A stretch of DNA of 64,000 nt, from the NCBI RefSeq assembly GCF_011075055.1, contig NC_058137.1:28071463-28135462 (forward strand), in the 5' to 3' direction. The notes below the pieces were generated by a model. That model saw only the letters and a list, made by a program, of their open reading frames with translations, made no database searches and was not told the DNA's origin. Position numbers and translations under genes: made by a program. Source of the stretch: Mangifera indica. Lineage: Eukaryota > Streptophyta > Magnoliopsida > Sapindales > Anacardiaceae. Of this stretch, positions 1-8,598 are shown piece after piece; position 1 is the stretch's first letter, and every line of letters starts with the position of its first letter.

Positions 1-1738
1 CAGATTTTTGTTTGATGAAATACACCCAACACATCCTACTAAAATCATCTATGAACAATACAAAATACTTGCTGCCATTTAAGGAATTTTCTGACATAGG
101 GCCACACACATCAGTGTGCACTAACTGCAACTTCTCCTTGGCCCTCCATGCTTCACTCTTTGGAAAAGCAAGCCTTGTTTGCTTTCCCAATTGACAAGCT
201 TCACAAATTTTCCTCATCATTGCCACCTTTGGCATTCCAACAGCAAGTTCTTTCTCAGTCATCAATTTGAGTCCATGTTCATGAAAATGGCCTAATCTTT
301 TATGCCATTTAATTGATTCATCACCACTACTAACAAGTGTTTGAGCATTCACATCATTTAGCTCTAAACAAAAACTTCTATGCATCATATCTACCATCAT
401 TACTTCTACTCCTTTTGAGTCATACACATGGCATTTTTTATTGTCAAATTTTAGAGAATAATTATTTTCTAACATTTGACCAATACTCAGAAGATTAAGA
501 GCAATACCAGGAACAAGTAACACATCATTGATCAATCTTGTACCTGAAATTGTTTTGACAACCACTGTGCCCACTCCTTGCACTTGCAATAGCTCTCCAT
601 TTCCAATTTTGACATTGGAAATTTTGCTCTTTCTAAGGTTGATAAAAAGGCTTTTATCAAAGGTCATATGATTAGTGCATCCACTGTCTAGTAGCCAATT
701 TCGAGAATGAAATTGAGCATTATGGTAGTCCACAGTAAACAACTGCTCTTCAGAATGCTCCTCTTTCTCTTGCAAATTTTCAGCAACTTGAGCTTGCTGC
801 TGAGTTGTTTTTCCTTTGTTCTTGCACACCTTTTCCATATGACCAAACTCCTTACATCCTCTACACTGAATCTCAGGCCTATACCAGCAATATTTTTCTG
901 TATGGCTAGTTTTTTTGCAGTGCAGACAAGGTGGGAACCTGCCTTTCTTTCCTCTTTGCCTCTTATCATATCCATCCTTCTTCTCCTTTCCTTTCTTGTT
1001 AACATACTGCTTGTTTGAACTGAAACCAGCTTGTGTTTTTGATGATTGGGCTGCTATAAATGCTCCTTCAGAGATTGTAACATTATCTCTAAAGGCTTGT
1101 CTCAATTCCACAGCTTGCAATGAATTGGACAATTCTGAAATGGTCATAGTGCTCATATCCTTTGAATCTTCCAAGGAGGAAATCTTTGCTTCAAATTTTT
1201 CTGGTAAACTTACTAACACTTGCTCCACAACCTTACTTTCAGAAGTGATTTCTCCAAGAAGAGTGAGCTGGTTCACTATCTTCATCAATCTATCAATGAA
1301 ACTTTTGACTGATTCTCCATCTTTCATTCTAAGTAAAGCAAACTCTCTCTTTAAGTTGAAAATCTGCATTTGCTTTGATTTTTCACTGCCATGGAACTCT
1401 AGTTTTAACTTATCCCATGCCTCCTTTGCTGTTTCACAAGCCATGATTTTTGCAAACATAATTTCTGAAACAGCAGAATGGATACAAGACAAAGCTTTGT
1501 ACCTCTTTGCTGTCTCCTCAGAGTGATGTTTAATCTGGTTCAGTGTTGGATTCTCAGGCAGTGGATTTGGCTGCTTATCCACTTCAACTACATCCCACAA
1601 ATCGAAAGCTCTCAAATAGGCTTTCATTTTTACTGCCCAGGCTGCATAGTTTTCACCAGAAAAAACTGGTGCAGTCACTCCTGTAAAGTTGCTGGAAGCT
1701 ATGGTTACTGCTGAGTTCCTTCTTTCTAACACTTCTAC
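1..1738 (-). CDS. copia Gag-Pol polyprotein, partial
   Basis: Minus-strand open frame running off the left edge. In order it encodes a Gag N-terminal region (motif NFTGVTAPVFSGENYAAW), two CCHC zinc knuckles (CLHCKKTSHTEKYC and CRGCKEFGHMEKVC, spacing C-x2-C-x4-H-x4-C), a retropepsin active site (LLDSGCTNHM), a GAG-pre-integrase region (WHKRLGH then CEACQLGKQ), and the first catalytic part of integrase (VHTDVCGPM and FVLFIDDFSR). The codon aligned with the usual gag start is GTA; the first ATG in frame is at 1627, inside the conserved Gag domain. Either the start has mutated or initiation lies elsewhere. Two zinc knuckles rather than one is a minor variation. Confidence 0.9.
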
Positions 1739-1775
1739 AAATCTTCCTTGACACAGGCCTTTACAAAGACAGAAG

Positions 1776-1787
1776 GCTCTGATACCA
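1776..1787 (-). other. primer-binding site (initiator Met-tRNA)
   Basis: The minus strand reads TGGTATCAGAGC, the standard plant copia primer-binding site. It lies two bases from the inferred LTR end. Confidence 0.88.
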
Positions 1788-1789
1788 AT

Positions 1790-2040
1790 TGTTGGTTTTT
1801 AATGGAGATTTGTATGTAAAGAAAGCATGAAAAAACGCAAAAAACAGAGGAGAAAAGAAGAAAAATCAGAGCTGGAACGGAGGAAGTCTTTTTGGCTGTG
1901 AAAAGTCACTGCTTTTTTCATTACTTTAATAATACATTTATATACATCCTATCTTACTAAATACAAGTACACAACAGCTCAAATTAAGCTAAACCATCCA
2001 ATTTCTTACAAAGCAAACCAAAAACTTACCTGCTCTAACA
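1790..2040 (-). repeat. putative 5' LTR of the copia element
   Basis: About 251 bp. In plus orientation it begins TGTTGG next to the primer-binding site and could end CTAACA at 2040, giving TGTT...AACA termini. It contains a minus-strand TATA-like stretch (TATATAAA, near 1935-1945) suitable for an LTR promoter. The second LTR is outside the window, so the outer boundary is a guess. Confidence 0.5.
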
Positions 2041-4276
2041 ACTCCAAGCTGCATTGGTTACATTCCAACTAAATTCAAACTAAAACAATTCAAAATGGAT
2101 AAGAAAGTTTGTCAACATATTCAATATATCAAAAATAAATTTCAGCAGCACTGCATACTTTACTTAGCTTCATTATATATATCCAGTCAACGTGGGATTC
2201 TAACAAGAGATGTAAAAGATTATAATTGTGTATCAATAAGAACGTAAGAATGGAGATATGCACATCAGTGTTTTTCAATTAGTAAACCGAAGACTTTGTG
2301 CTAAATAAATTATTGAAGGACCCGTCATGGCCCAATCTTCACTGCATATCAGAAGAACTTTACGTCTGTCTGTGCTGAAGACATTATTGTTTCTAGTTAA
2401 TTGACGAAGACTTTTATTTAAATTATTGCAGAAGTCATGTAACTCGTTCTTCATTGCATGAACCTAAGAACAGAACCCATAATTTTCAACATACGTGAAC
2501 ATTAAGTTTTATGTCGGATAAGAAGACCAAGACTGACGCAAAAGATGAATATATATTTTGAGCAAAAAACATACTCTAAGACTCAGTAATTATTTTTATA
2601 TCACTATTCTGAACATGTGTTAGACCAAATTACTAATTAAATTAGCATTAAAATAATATTTAAGATAATTTTATATAAATAATTATTAAATATAAAATCT
2701 AAATTATATTTAATCGAAATCTAATTTGGCTTGATGATGCACATATACCATGTGTATTGGCAAACATTACTTGGTGGTGTGGCTCATGCTTTTCCAATTG
2801 TGGAGATTGGAGTTCCACTCGACGAGCTCAAGAAGTTTATCATCTATTTAAGTTAAATTTAAGTCAACACATGTTCAACCTAGTTATTGGTCAGACTAGC
2901 CGACCTGATTTGCGTTACTAAAACTTTTATTATTTTTTTATTAGAGAAGGATGACAAGACAGTAAAGTTAATATAAGATTATAGTTCATACCTTGAGACA
3001 GATTGTGTCTCAAGATCTATTATAGTACCCCATTAATGTTACCACATCGCAGGGTATTTAATCATTCCATCACATATGGAGGACGTGATCCAACGGTTAA
3101 TATTAGGTGCGTAACATTGCCCACAAATTAGACAGCAAAGCAAACCCTCAAGATGATTGTAATTTTGTGGGTATGATGGCTGATTTATGGGCAATGTTAC
3201 CTTCAATAGCACCGTTTTATTTGGGTTAAGATTATACTTAATACCAAAGAAGAACAGCCTCTGTAACATGGTGGTTAAAGTAGTCACCTCTGTAACGAAA
3301 AATTGGGAGTTCGAATCTCTTCAGTGGCACTCTGTTTATTCCAACCTTGTTTTTAGGTGTGAAAAATCATCTTCTTTATTGTCTTCTGCTGAGTTAGGTT
3401 TACATATATTTAACTTTTTTTTTTAATTTTACAATTCCTGCTCCCGGGAAATTCCCCTTAATAATTCATAATTACGCCTCAAGCTTTTGCCTTTGTTGTT
3501 TCTTTTCTATGTTATCCAACAAATTTTGGGCTGTGGTGACAAGCTAAGAATGGATCTCCGGTTGTTTTGTTCTGCTCTGTAAAATGCCCTTGCTGAAATT
3601 ACTAGTCCTATTTAAGTTTTTTGCTTCTTATGCATGAATCTTTAATATGTATAAATCATTCCTTTAAAAAAAGGTGCAATCGAATGAGTCTTGGTTTCCC
3701 TCTTGTTATAGCAGTAGTGACTAATATTTTTACACCCGAACTGAGCATTGATACAGTTGAAGGGTTGGTTCGGGTCAACCGATAATCGGATCAGATAACT
3801 ATTTAAATAAATATTAAAATAATATTTAAAAATAATCTTGACTCCATTTAATTAAAATATAATTTGACAAGGTAACACACGTAACATGTGTATTGGCAAG
3901 TTTTGGTCTGGTGGTGTGGTTTGTGCCTTTCCAATGGTTGGGACTTGAGTCCCAAAAGTTGCAAAAAAATTTATGCATGATGTCAACATACATTATTGAG
4001 TTCAGTCCTGCTATATAAGTTCACTAGTAGAATGAAGAACTTTGTGGCTATGATGGTCGGTTACCAATGTGAATTTGGGAGCAGGAAAGGGAATTTGAGC
4101 AATGCAGTGATTTCCAGCTTCTTTCTCTAGTTCAAAAATTTGACAATCAGTGTGAGAAAGGAGAATACTGTACTGCTTGACCAAGACTTTAATGGAGTGG
4201 TTCTCACTTGTGAATGACACCGACTCACTAGTCAAATTTCATAGAGTCTGTTATAGGACCAACCATTTTTCTTTCC
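2041..4276. other. upstream region of RLP1, repeat-bearing
   Basis: No gene. From about 2172 it is nearly identical to 13806-15925 upstream of RLP2. It holds a 13-bp inverted repeat (3112-3124 and 3187-3199) and a tRNA-derived SINE-like sequence (about 3255-3425). It also holds two diverged copies of a motif starting near TGTGTATTGGCAA (about 2752 and 3889). Confidence 0.75.
3255..3425 (+). repeat. tRNA-derived SINE-like sequence
   Basis: A box-A-like stretch (GGTGGTTAAAGTAGTC, near 3271) is followed about 35 bp later by a box-B-like GAGTTCGAATCTC (3308-3320), then an unrelated body and a T-rich end near 3415-3425. That is the layout of a plant tRNA-derived SINE. No cloverleaf can be drawn, so this is not a tRNA gene. 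The same sequence recurs at about 14904-15073 because the whole module is duplicated. Family assignment was not checked. Confidence 0.5.
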
Positions 4277-4285
4277 TATTTATAG
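4277..4285 (+). promoter_or_regulatory. putative TATA box of RLP1
   Basis: TATTTATAG lies 39 bp before the ATG at 4324. The same motif sits at the same distance before RLP2 and similarly before RLP3. It implies a very short 5' leader. Confidence 0.55.
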
Positions 4286-4323
4286 TCCCATATCTGTTCG
4301 TGTGATTTCATCATAGAGAAAAC

Positions 4324-7278
4324 ATGGGTTCTCTAACATGGTCTTACCAACTTCTCTTCCTCCACTTTTTGTTCTTCCACTCACAAACATCTGCAACACT
4401 TTGTTCTCATCATGATAGTTTTGCTTTACTCCAATTCAAGCAACTATTTTCCTTCCGATACACTTCTTCTGAAGAATGTATATATAATGAGGTTCCTTCT
4501 TCTCCAAAAATGATGTCTTGGAAAGAGGATAGTGATTGCTGTTCTTGGGATGGAGTCACATGTGATAAGGTAACGGGTCATGTGATTGATCTCGACCTTA
4601 GTTGTAGCTGGCTTTACGGAAACATCCCTTCTAATAGTAGTGTCTTTTTCCTTCCTCAATTGCAAAAACTCAATCTAGTTTTCAATGATTTCTATTACTC
4701 TCAAATTTCCTCTAATTTTGGTCAATTGATCAGCTTGACACATCTGAATCTCTCTGCCTCAAACTTTAATGGTTCTATTCCATCTGAAATCTCACATTTG
4801 TCTAATTTGGTTTCACTAGACATCTCAAGTGCATTTGATGTGTACCCAGTCATTTATAGTTCCTACTATTTGAATGTTCCATTGAGTATTGAAAGACCTG
4901 TTTTTGAAAGGCTAGTTCACAATCTGACTATGTTAAAAACCCTTGCTCTAAACTATGTAGACATGTCTACCATCATACCTAATTCATTGATGAATCTGTC
5001 TTCATCTTTGACTTCTCTAAGTCTTTGTTATTCTATATTGCAAGGGAACTTTCCAACTCAAATCTTTCACCTACCAAATCTACAAATTCTTAGATTAAGA
5101 GGTAACTTCAACTTGACAGGTAGTTTTCCCAAAGTCAATTGGAGTAGTCCACTCAAGTCTCTGGATGTCACTGACATTAGCTTTTCGAAACAATTACCTA
5201 ATTCAATAGGCAACCTCTTGTCCTTGAGGGAATTGTATCTCGAGAATTGCACTCTGATGGGATCAATTCCCACATCATTTGGAAACCTTACACAACTTAG
5301 TTTTTTAGATCTTTCATTCAATAGTTTTAGTGGTCAATTTCCATTCTTTTTTTTCAACTTAACGCAACTTTCTCATTTGCGCTTGTCAAGTAACCAACTC
5401 AGTGGCCCAATTCCTTCTCATGTCAATGTCCTTCAAAAGTTAGTTGATATTAGATTACAATGGAACAACTTGAATGGCACTATACCATCTTGGTTATTCA
5501 CTCTACCATTACTGGAAAGCCTAGACATTCGTGAAAACCAGTTAACGGGTCATATTGATCAATTTCAAAGTAAATCCTTGGAACACCTTTATTTGGATGG
5601 TAATGCACTAACTGGCTCTATTTCAACTTCAATATTTGAACAAGTGAATTTAACCATTCTCACACTTTCTTCAAACAATTTTAGTGGAATTGTAAAGCTT
5701 CACTTATTTTCAAAGCTTAAAAACCTTCTTTTGCTTGATCTTTCTCACAATAGTATATCAATTAACACTACATTCAAAGCCAGTTCATCATTTTCACAAC
5801 TTCTTTATTTGATGTTATCTGGTTGCAACTTGAGTGAATTCCCAGATACACTAAGAAGCTTTAATCAATTAAGGTATTTAGATCTCTCTGAAAATAAAAT
5901 CAGTGGTCAAATACCTAATTGGATGTGGGAAATTGGAATGGATACTTTAGCCTATCTAAATCTTTCCTTCAACTACTTGACCAACATAGAAAAGCTTCCA
6001 TTGGAGAATCTTTTTATTCTAGACCTTAATTCAAACAAGCTCCGAGGATCACTTCCAATTCCACCGTCTTCCTTGAGAGTCTTATTTTTGTCAAACAACA
6101 AATTGTCAGGAGAGATACCAGATTTGATTTGCAATAAGAGTGCCCTGGAAATTCTAGATCTTTCTAACAATACCTTCAGTGGCAACATTCCAATATGCAT
6201 GGGAAACTTTAGCTATCTTCATGTGTTGGATTTGAGGAAAAATAAACTCAGTGGCACAATTCCAGGAAGTTTTGCAAAAGGCAGTCTATTGAGGACTCTC
6301 AACTTGAATGAGAATGAATTGGAAGGGCCAATCCCACGATCTTTGGTCAATTGTACGATGCTTGAAGTTCTAGATATTGGCAACAACAAGGTAATTGATA
6401 CCTTCCCATATTGGCTACAAAGTCTCCCTGAATTGCAAGTTCTTGTACTTCATTCAAATAGATTTTATGGTTCTGTACGAGGTTGGTCAGAAATGAATCA
6501 TTGTTTTCCAAAGTTGAAAGTACTTGACCTCTCAAAGAACAAATTTGGTGGTCCATTGCCAGCCTCGTATTTCAAAAATCTTCAAGTCATGAAGGATGTT
6601 GGTGAAGTTGGGAGGGAGTTACAATATATTGGTGAAAGTTATTATCAAGATTCCATTACAGTAACAATGAAAGGGCATCTGTTTGGATTTATGAGAATAT
6701 TCGTGGCTTTCACTGCCATTGATTTTTCAAATAATAACTTCTGTGAAGAGATTCCAGAAGTAATTGGAGAGCTTTATTCACTTATACACCTCAATCTTTC
6801 TTCAAACAATTTAACAGGTTGCATTCCATCATCACTTGGAAATTTGAATGCTCTTGAGTCTTTAGACCTCTCTTTCAACAAGCTTGGTGGAAAAATTCCA
6901 TGGCAGTTGGCAAATTTAGACTTTCTTCAAGTGCTAGACTTGTCTCAAAACCAACTCACAGGGCCCATTCCACGGGCACCGCATTTTGATACCTTTCCAA
7001 ATACGTCATACGCCGGAAACACGGGATTGTGTGGATTCCCTTTGTCAAAAGAATGCAAAAGTGATGGAACACTACAACCGCGGTCAGAAATAGAAGATAA
7101 TGCAGAGTCTACAAATGGATTCGGTTGGAAAGTGGTGTTGATAGGCTATGCGTCTGGAATGGTGATTGGACTGTTCATGGGATATCTTGTATTTTCAACA
7201 GGAAAGCCTCAGTTGCTTGTAAGGATAGTTGAAGGAGAAGACCGTAGAAAGAGGAGGAGGCCGAATGCGAGACGTTGA
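4324..7278 (+). CDS. LRR receptor-like protein, Cf-9 type (RLP1)
   Basis: Single exon, 984 residues. Order: signal peptide (about 1-24); Cys-rich LRR N-cap with FALLQFKQLFSF and WKEDSDCCSWDGVTC; a long run of roughly 24-residue extracytoplasmic LRRs (L-x-x-L-x-L-x-x-N-x-L-x-G-x-I-P); an island near 762-800 (YYQDSITVTMKG); about four more LRRs; C-cap (NTGLCGFPLSKEC); acidic stretch; transmembrane helix about 936-958 with a GxxxG-rich core (GYASGMVIG); short basic tail ending RKRRRPNARR. There is no kinase. Known of the family: such proteins sense apoplastic pathogen molecules at the plasma membrane and signal with SOBIR1 and BAK1; the ligand here is unknown. Compared with RLP2 it lacks one 24-residue LRR (near residue 330) and differs by one base in the tail, which changes the last frame. 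Confidence 0.95.
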   Translation: MGSLTWSYQLLFLHFLFFHSQTSATLCSHHDSFALLQFKQLFSFRYTSSEECIYNEVPSSPKMMSWKEDSDCCSWDGVTCDKVTGHVIDLDLSCSWLYGNIPSNSSVFFLPQLQKLNLVFNDFYYSQISSNFGQLISLTHLNLSASNFNGSIPSEISHLSNLVSLDISSAFDVYPVIYSSYYLNVPLSIERPVFERLVHNLTMLKTLALNYVDMSTIIPNSLMNLSSSLTSLSLCYSILQGNFPTQIFHLPNLQILRLRGNFNLTGSFPKVNWSSPLKSLDVTDISFSKQLPNSIGNLLSLRELYLENCTLMGSIPTSFGNLTQLSFLDLSFNSFSGQFPFFFFNLTQLSHLRLSSNQLSGPIPSHVNVLQKLVDIRLQWNNLNGTIPSWLFTLPLLESLDIRENQLTGHIDQFQSKSLEHLYLDGNALTGSISTSIFEQVNLTILTLSSNNFSGIVKLHLFSKLKNLLLLDLSHNSISINTTFKASSSFSQLLYLMLSGCNLSEFPDTLRSFNQLRYLDLSENKISGQIPNWMWEIGMDTLAYLNLSFNYLTNIEKLPLENLFILDLNSNKLRGSLPIPPSSLRVLFLSNNKLSGEIPDLICNKSALEILDLSNNTFSGNIPICMGNFSYLHVLDLRKNKLSGTIPGSFAKGSLLRTLNLNENELEGPIPRSLVNCTMLEVLDIGNNKVIDTFPYWLQSLPELQVLVLHSNRFYGSVRGWSEMNHCFPKLKVLDLSKNKFGGPLPASYFKNLQVMKDVGEVGRELQYIGESYYQDSITVTMKGHLFGFMRIFVAFTAIDFSNNNFCEEIPEVIGELYSLIHLNLSSNNLTGCIPSSLGNLNALESLDLSFNKLGGKIPWQLANLDFLQVLDLSQNQLTGPIPRAPHFDTFPNTSYAGNTGLCGFPLSKECKSDGTLQPRSEIEDNAESTNGFGWKVVLIGYASGMVIGLFMGYLVFSTGKPQLLVRIVEGEDRRKRRRPNARR

Positions 7279-8598
7279 GGAAGAAGAGAATAGTGGTTTC
7301 ATGTTCTACAGGCCAAGTATTGTTTTGAACTAGTGAAGGAATCTTGGAGTCCTTAGACAGTCTTATCATAGCATTTCTGATAAAATTTGTAGTTATAATT
7401 AGCAGCTAGAATGTATGCTTCAATATCTTATCTTGTTGAATGCCAGTTTCATACATGTTGAAGGTCTGATATCATGAACTTGCACCCTCTGCCTCATGAA
7501 TGTTGCCCTGTATTTCTACACTACAGAAATTACATCAGTTAATATGGAAGGTTATTTTCACAATATCACATGCCAATTTAGATATAGCTTCAGCAGTATT
7601 TTAATGAACTGTTTGTGTTCACTTTAACACCTCTTACACAAATAATTAAATAGATCGTAACTGAGTTATCAAAAATATCATTTCTTTTCGATTCATCATT
7701 CGAATCCAACACGTTAATCCATTTTTCGACTCATGGTAAAACATATGCAAGATTCATCTCCAGCAGTTTTTTAACTCTGTGGCGCTATTCCAGGAAGCTT
7801 TGCAAATGACAGTCCTTTAATGCTTCAGATACTACATATCGACAACAACGAGGTAATTGATATCTTCCCATACTGGGTACAAAGTCTTTCTGAAACTAAT
7901 TAACAACATATCACGGACTTACGTTTCTGATTGTTGGGCTAAACCCCATTAAAAAATCATTTAATTTTATTTTCATTATAATGGGGATGGAGATTTATTA
8001 GCTGATTCTAAAATCTCATTAAGAATTGACATTTTCTTCAAGGCAGTGCTCAAGCATTAGGGAGAACGATTATTTCTCACTCAAACGATGCGTTATTTTT
8101 AAATTTTGTTACATTCTAGAACAAAATCAAGAAAAAGGCGAAAATGTCATTATTACAGGAAAAGATGAAAATGCTAATATAAGACTTACATACTGGAGAG
8201 ATTATAACAAAAAATGTGACTTCCAGCAGCAATACAGTGATTTCGAGCTTCTTCTCCATTAGGCAGTGCATGACCAAGACTCTAATGGAATGGTTCCCAC
8301 TAGTATATGACTATATAAGACTTGGTTTTATAACTGATTCACTACTCAAAATTCGTACTGTAATCCGCTGCATGAGACAAGATTAAGTGGAAATAGCATA
8401 ACATCAAATAAATGTAAAATATTTTCACAGTGGCTAAGAGATCTCAACATTTTATGTATGGAAACCAAAATGCTAATAATAATGGCCAATGTGTTGCACA
8501 TTTTAATTACTTGACATGGCCATATCATATTGTAACCCACCATTGTTATTTCCTATTATAAATCTTCATCTGTTATGGTGACATTATCATAGCCAAAG
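7279..8598. other. spacer between RLP1 and pseudogene 1
   Basis: Contains the RLP1 3' region, an LRR relic (7781-7894) and a decayed copy of the RLP upstream region (about 8240-8370 resembles 4100-4250). No intact gene. The equivalent in module 2 is 19054-20322. Confidence 0.7.
7781..7894 (+). pseudogene. relic RLP fragment (two fused LRRs)
   Basis: Thirty-eight codons stay open and read GAIPGSFANDSPL then MLQILHIDNNEVIDIFPYW and VQSLSE. These match two separate parts of the RLP LRR region (SGTIPGSFAKGS... and MLEVLDIGNNKVIDTFPYW) with the LRR between them deleted. It has no start codon and no continuation, so it is the remnant of a lost RLP copy. A twin is at 19501-19614. Confidence 0.75.

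Larger units (their letters stand above)
1..2040 (-). mobile_element. Ty1/copia LTR retrotransposon, 5' part, cut by window edge
   Basis: Read on the minus strand, the order is putative LTR (about 2040 down to 1790), primer-binding site (1787-1776, complementary to the 3' end of initiator Met-tRNA, as usual for copia), gag, two zinc knuckles, protease and the start of integrase. The rest, including reverse transcriptase, RNase H and the other LTR, lies left of the window. The pol frame has no stop codon in about 1.7 kb, so the copy looks young. The gag start codon is unclear. It sits just outside the RLP array, about 130 bp before the first repeated module begins. The outer LTR boundary rests only on a TGTT...AACA end match and was not confirmed with a second LTR or a target-site duplication. 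Confidence 0.9.

Noticed and set aside
915..1714. Plus-strand ORFs of 203 and 78 residues
   Set aside because: They are antisense shadows of the copia gag gene, which reads on the minus strand with all expected motifs.
3268..3325. tRNA gene
   Set aside because: A- and B-box-like motifs are present, but no acceptor, anticodon or T-arm pairing can be drawn. SINE-like is the better reading.
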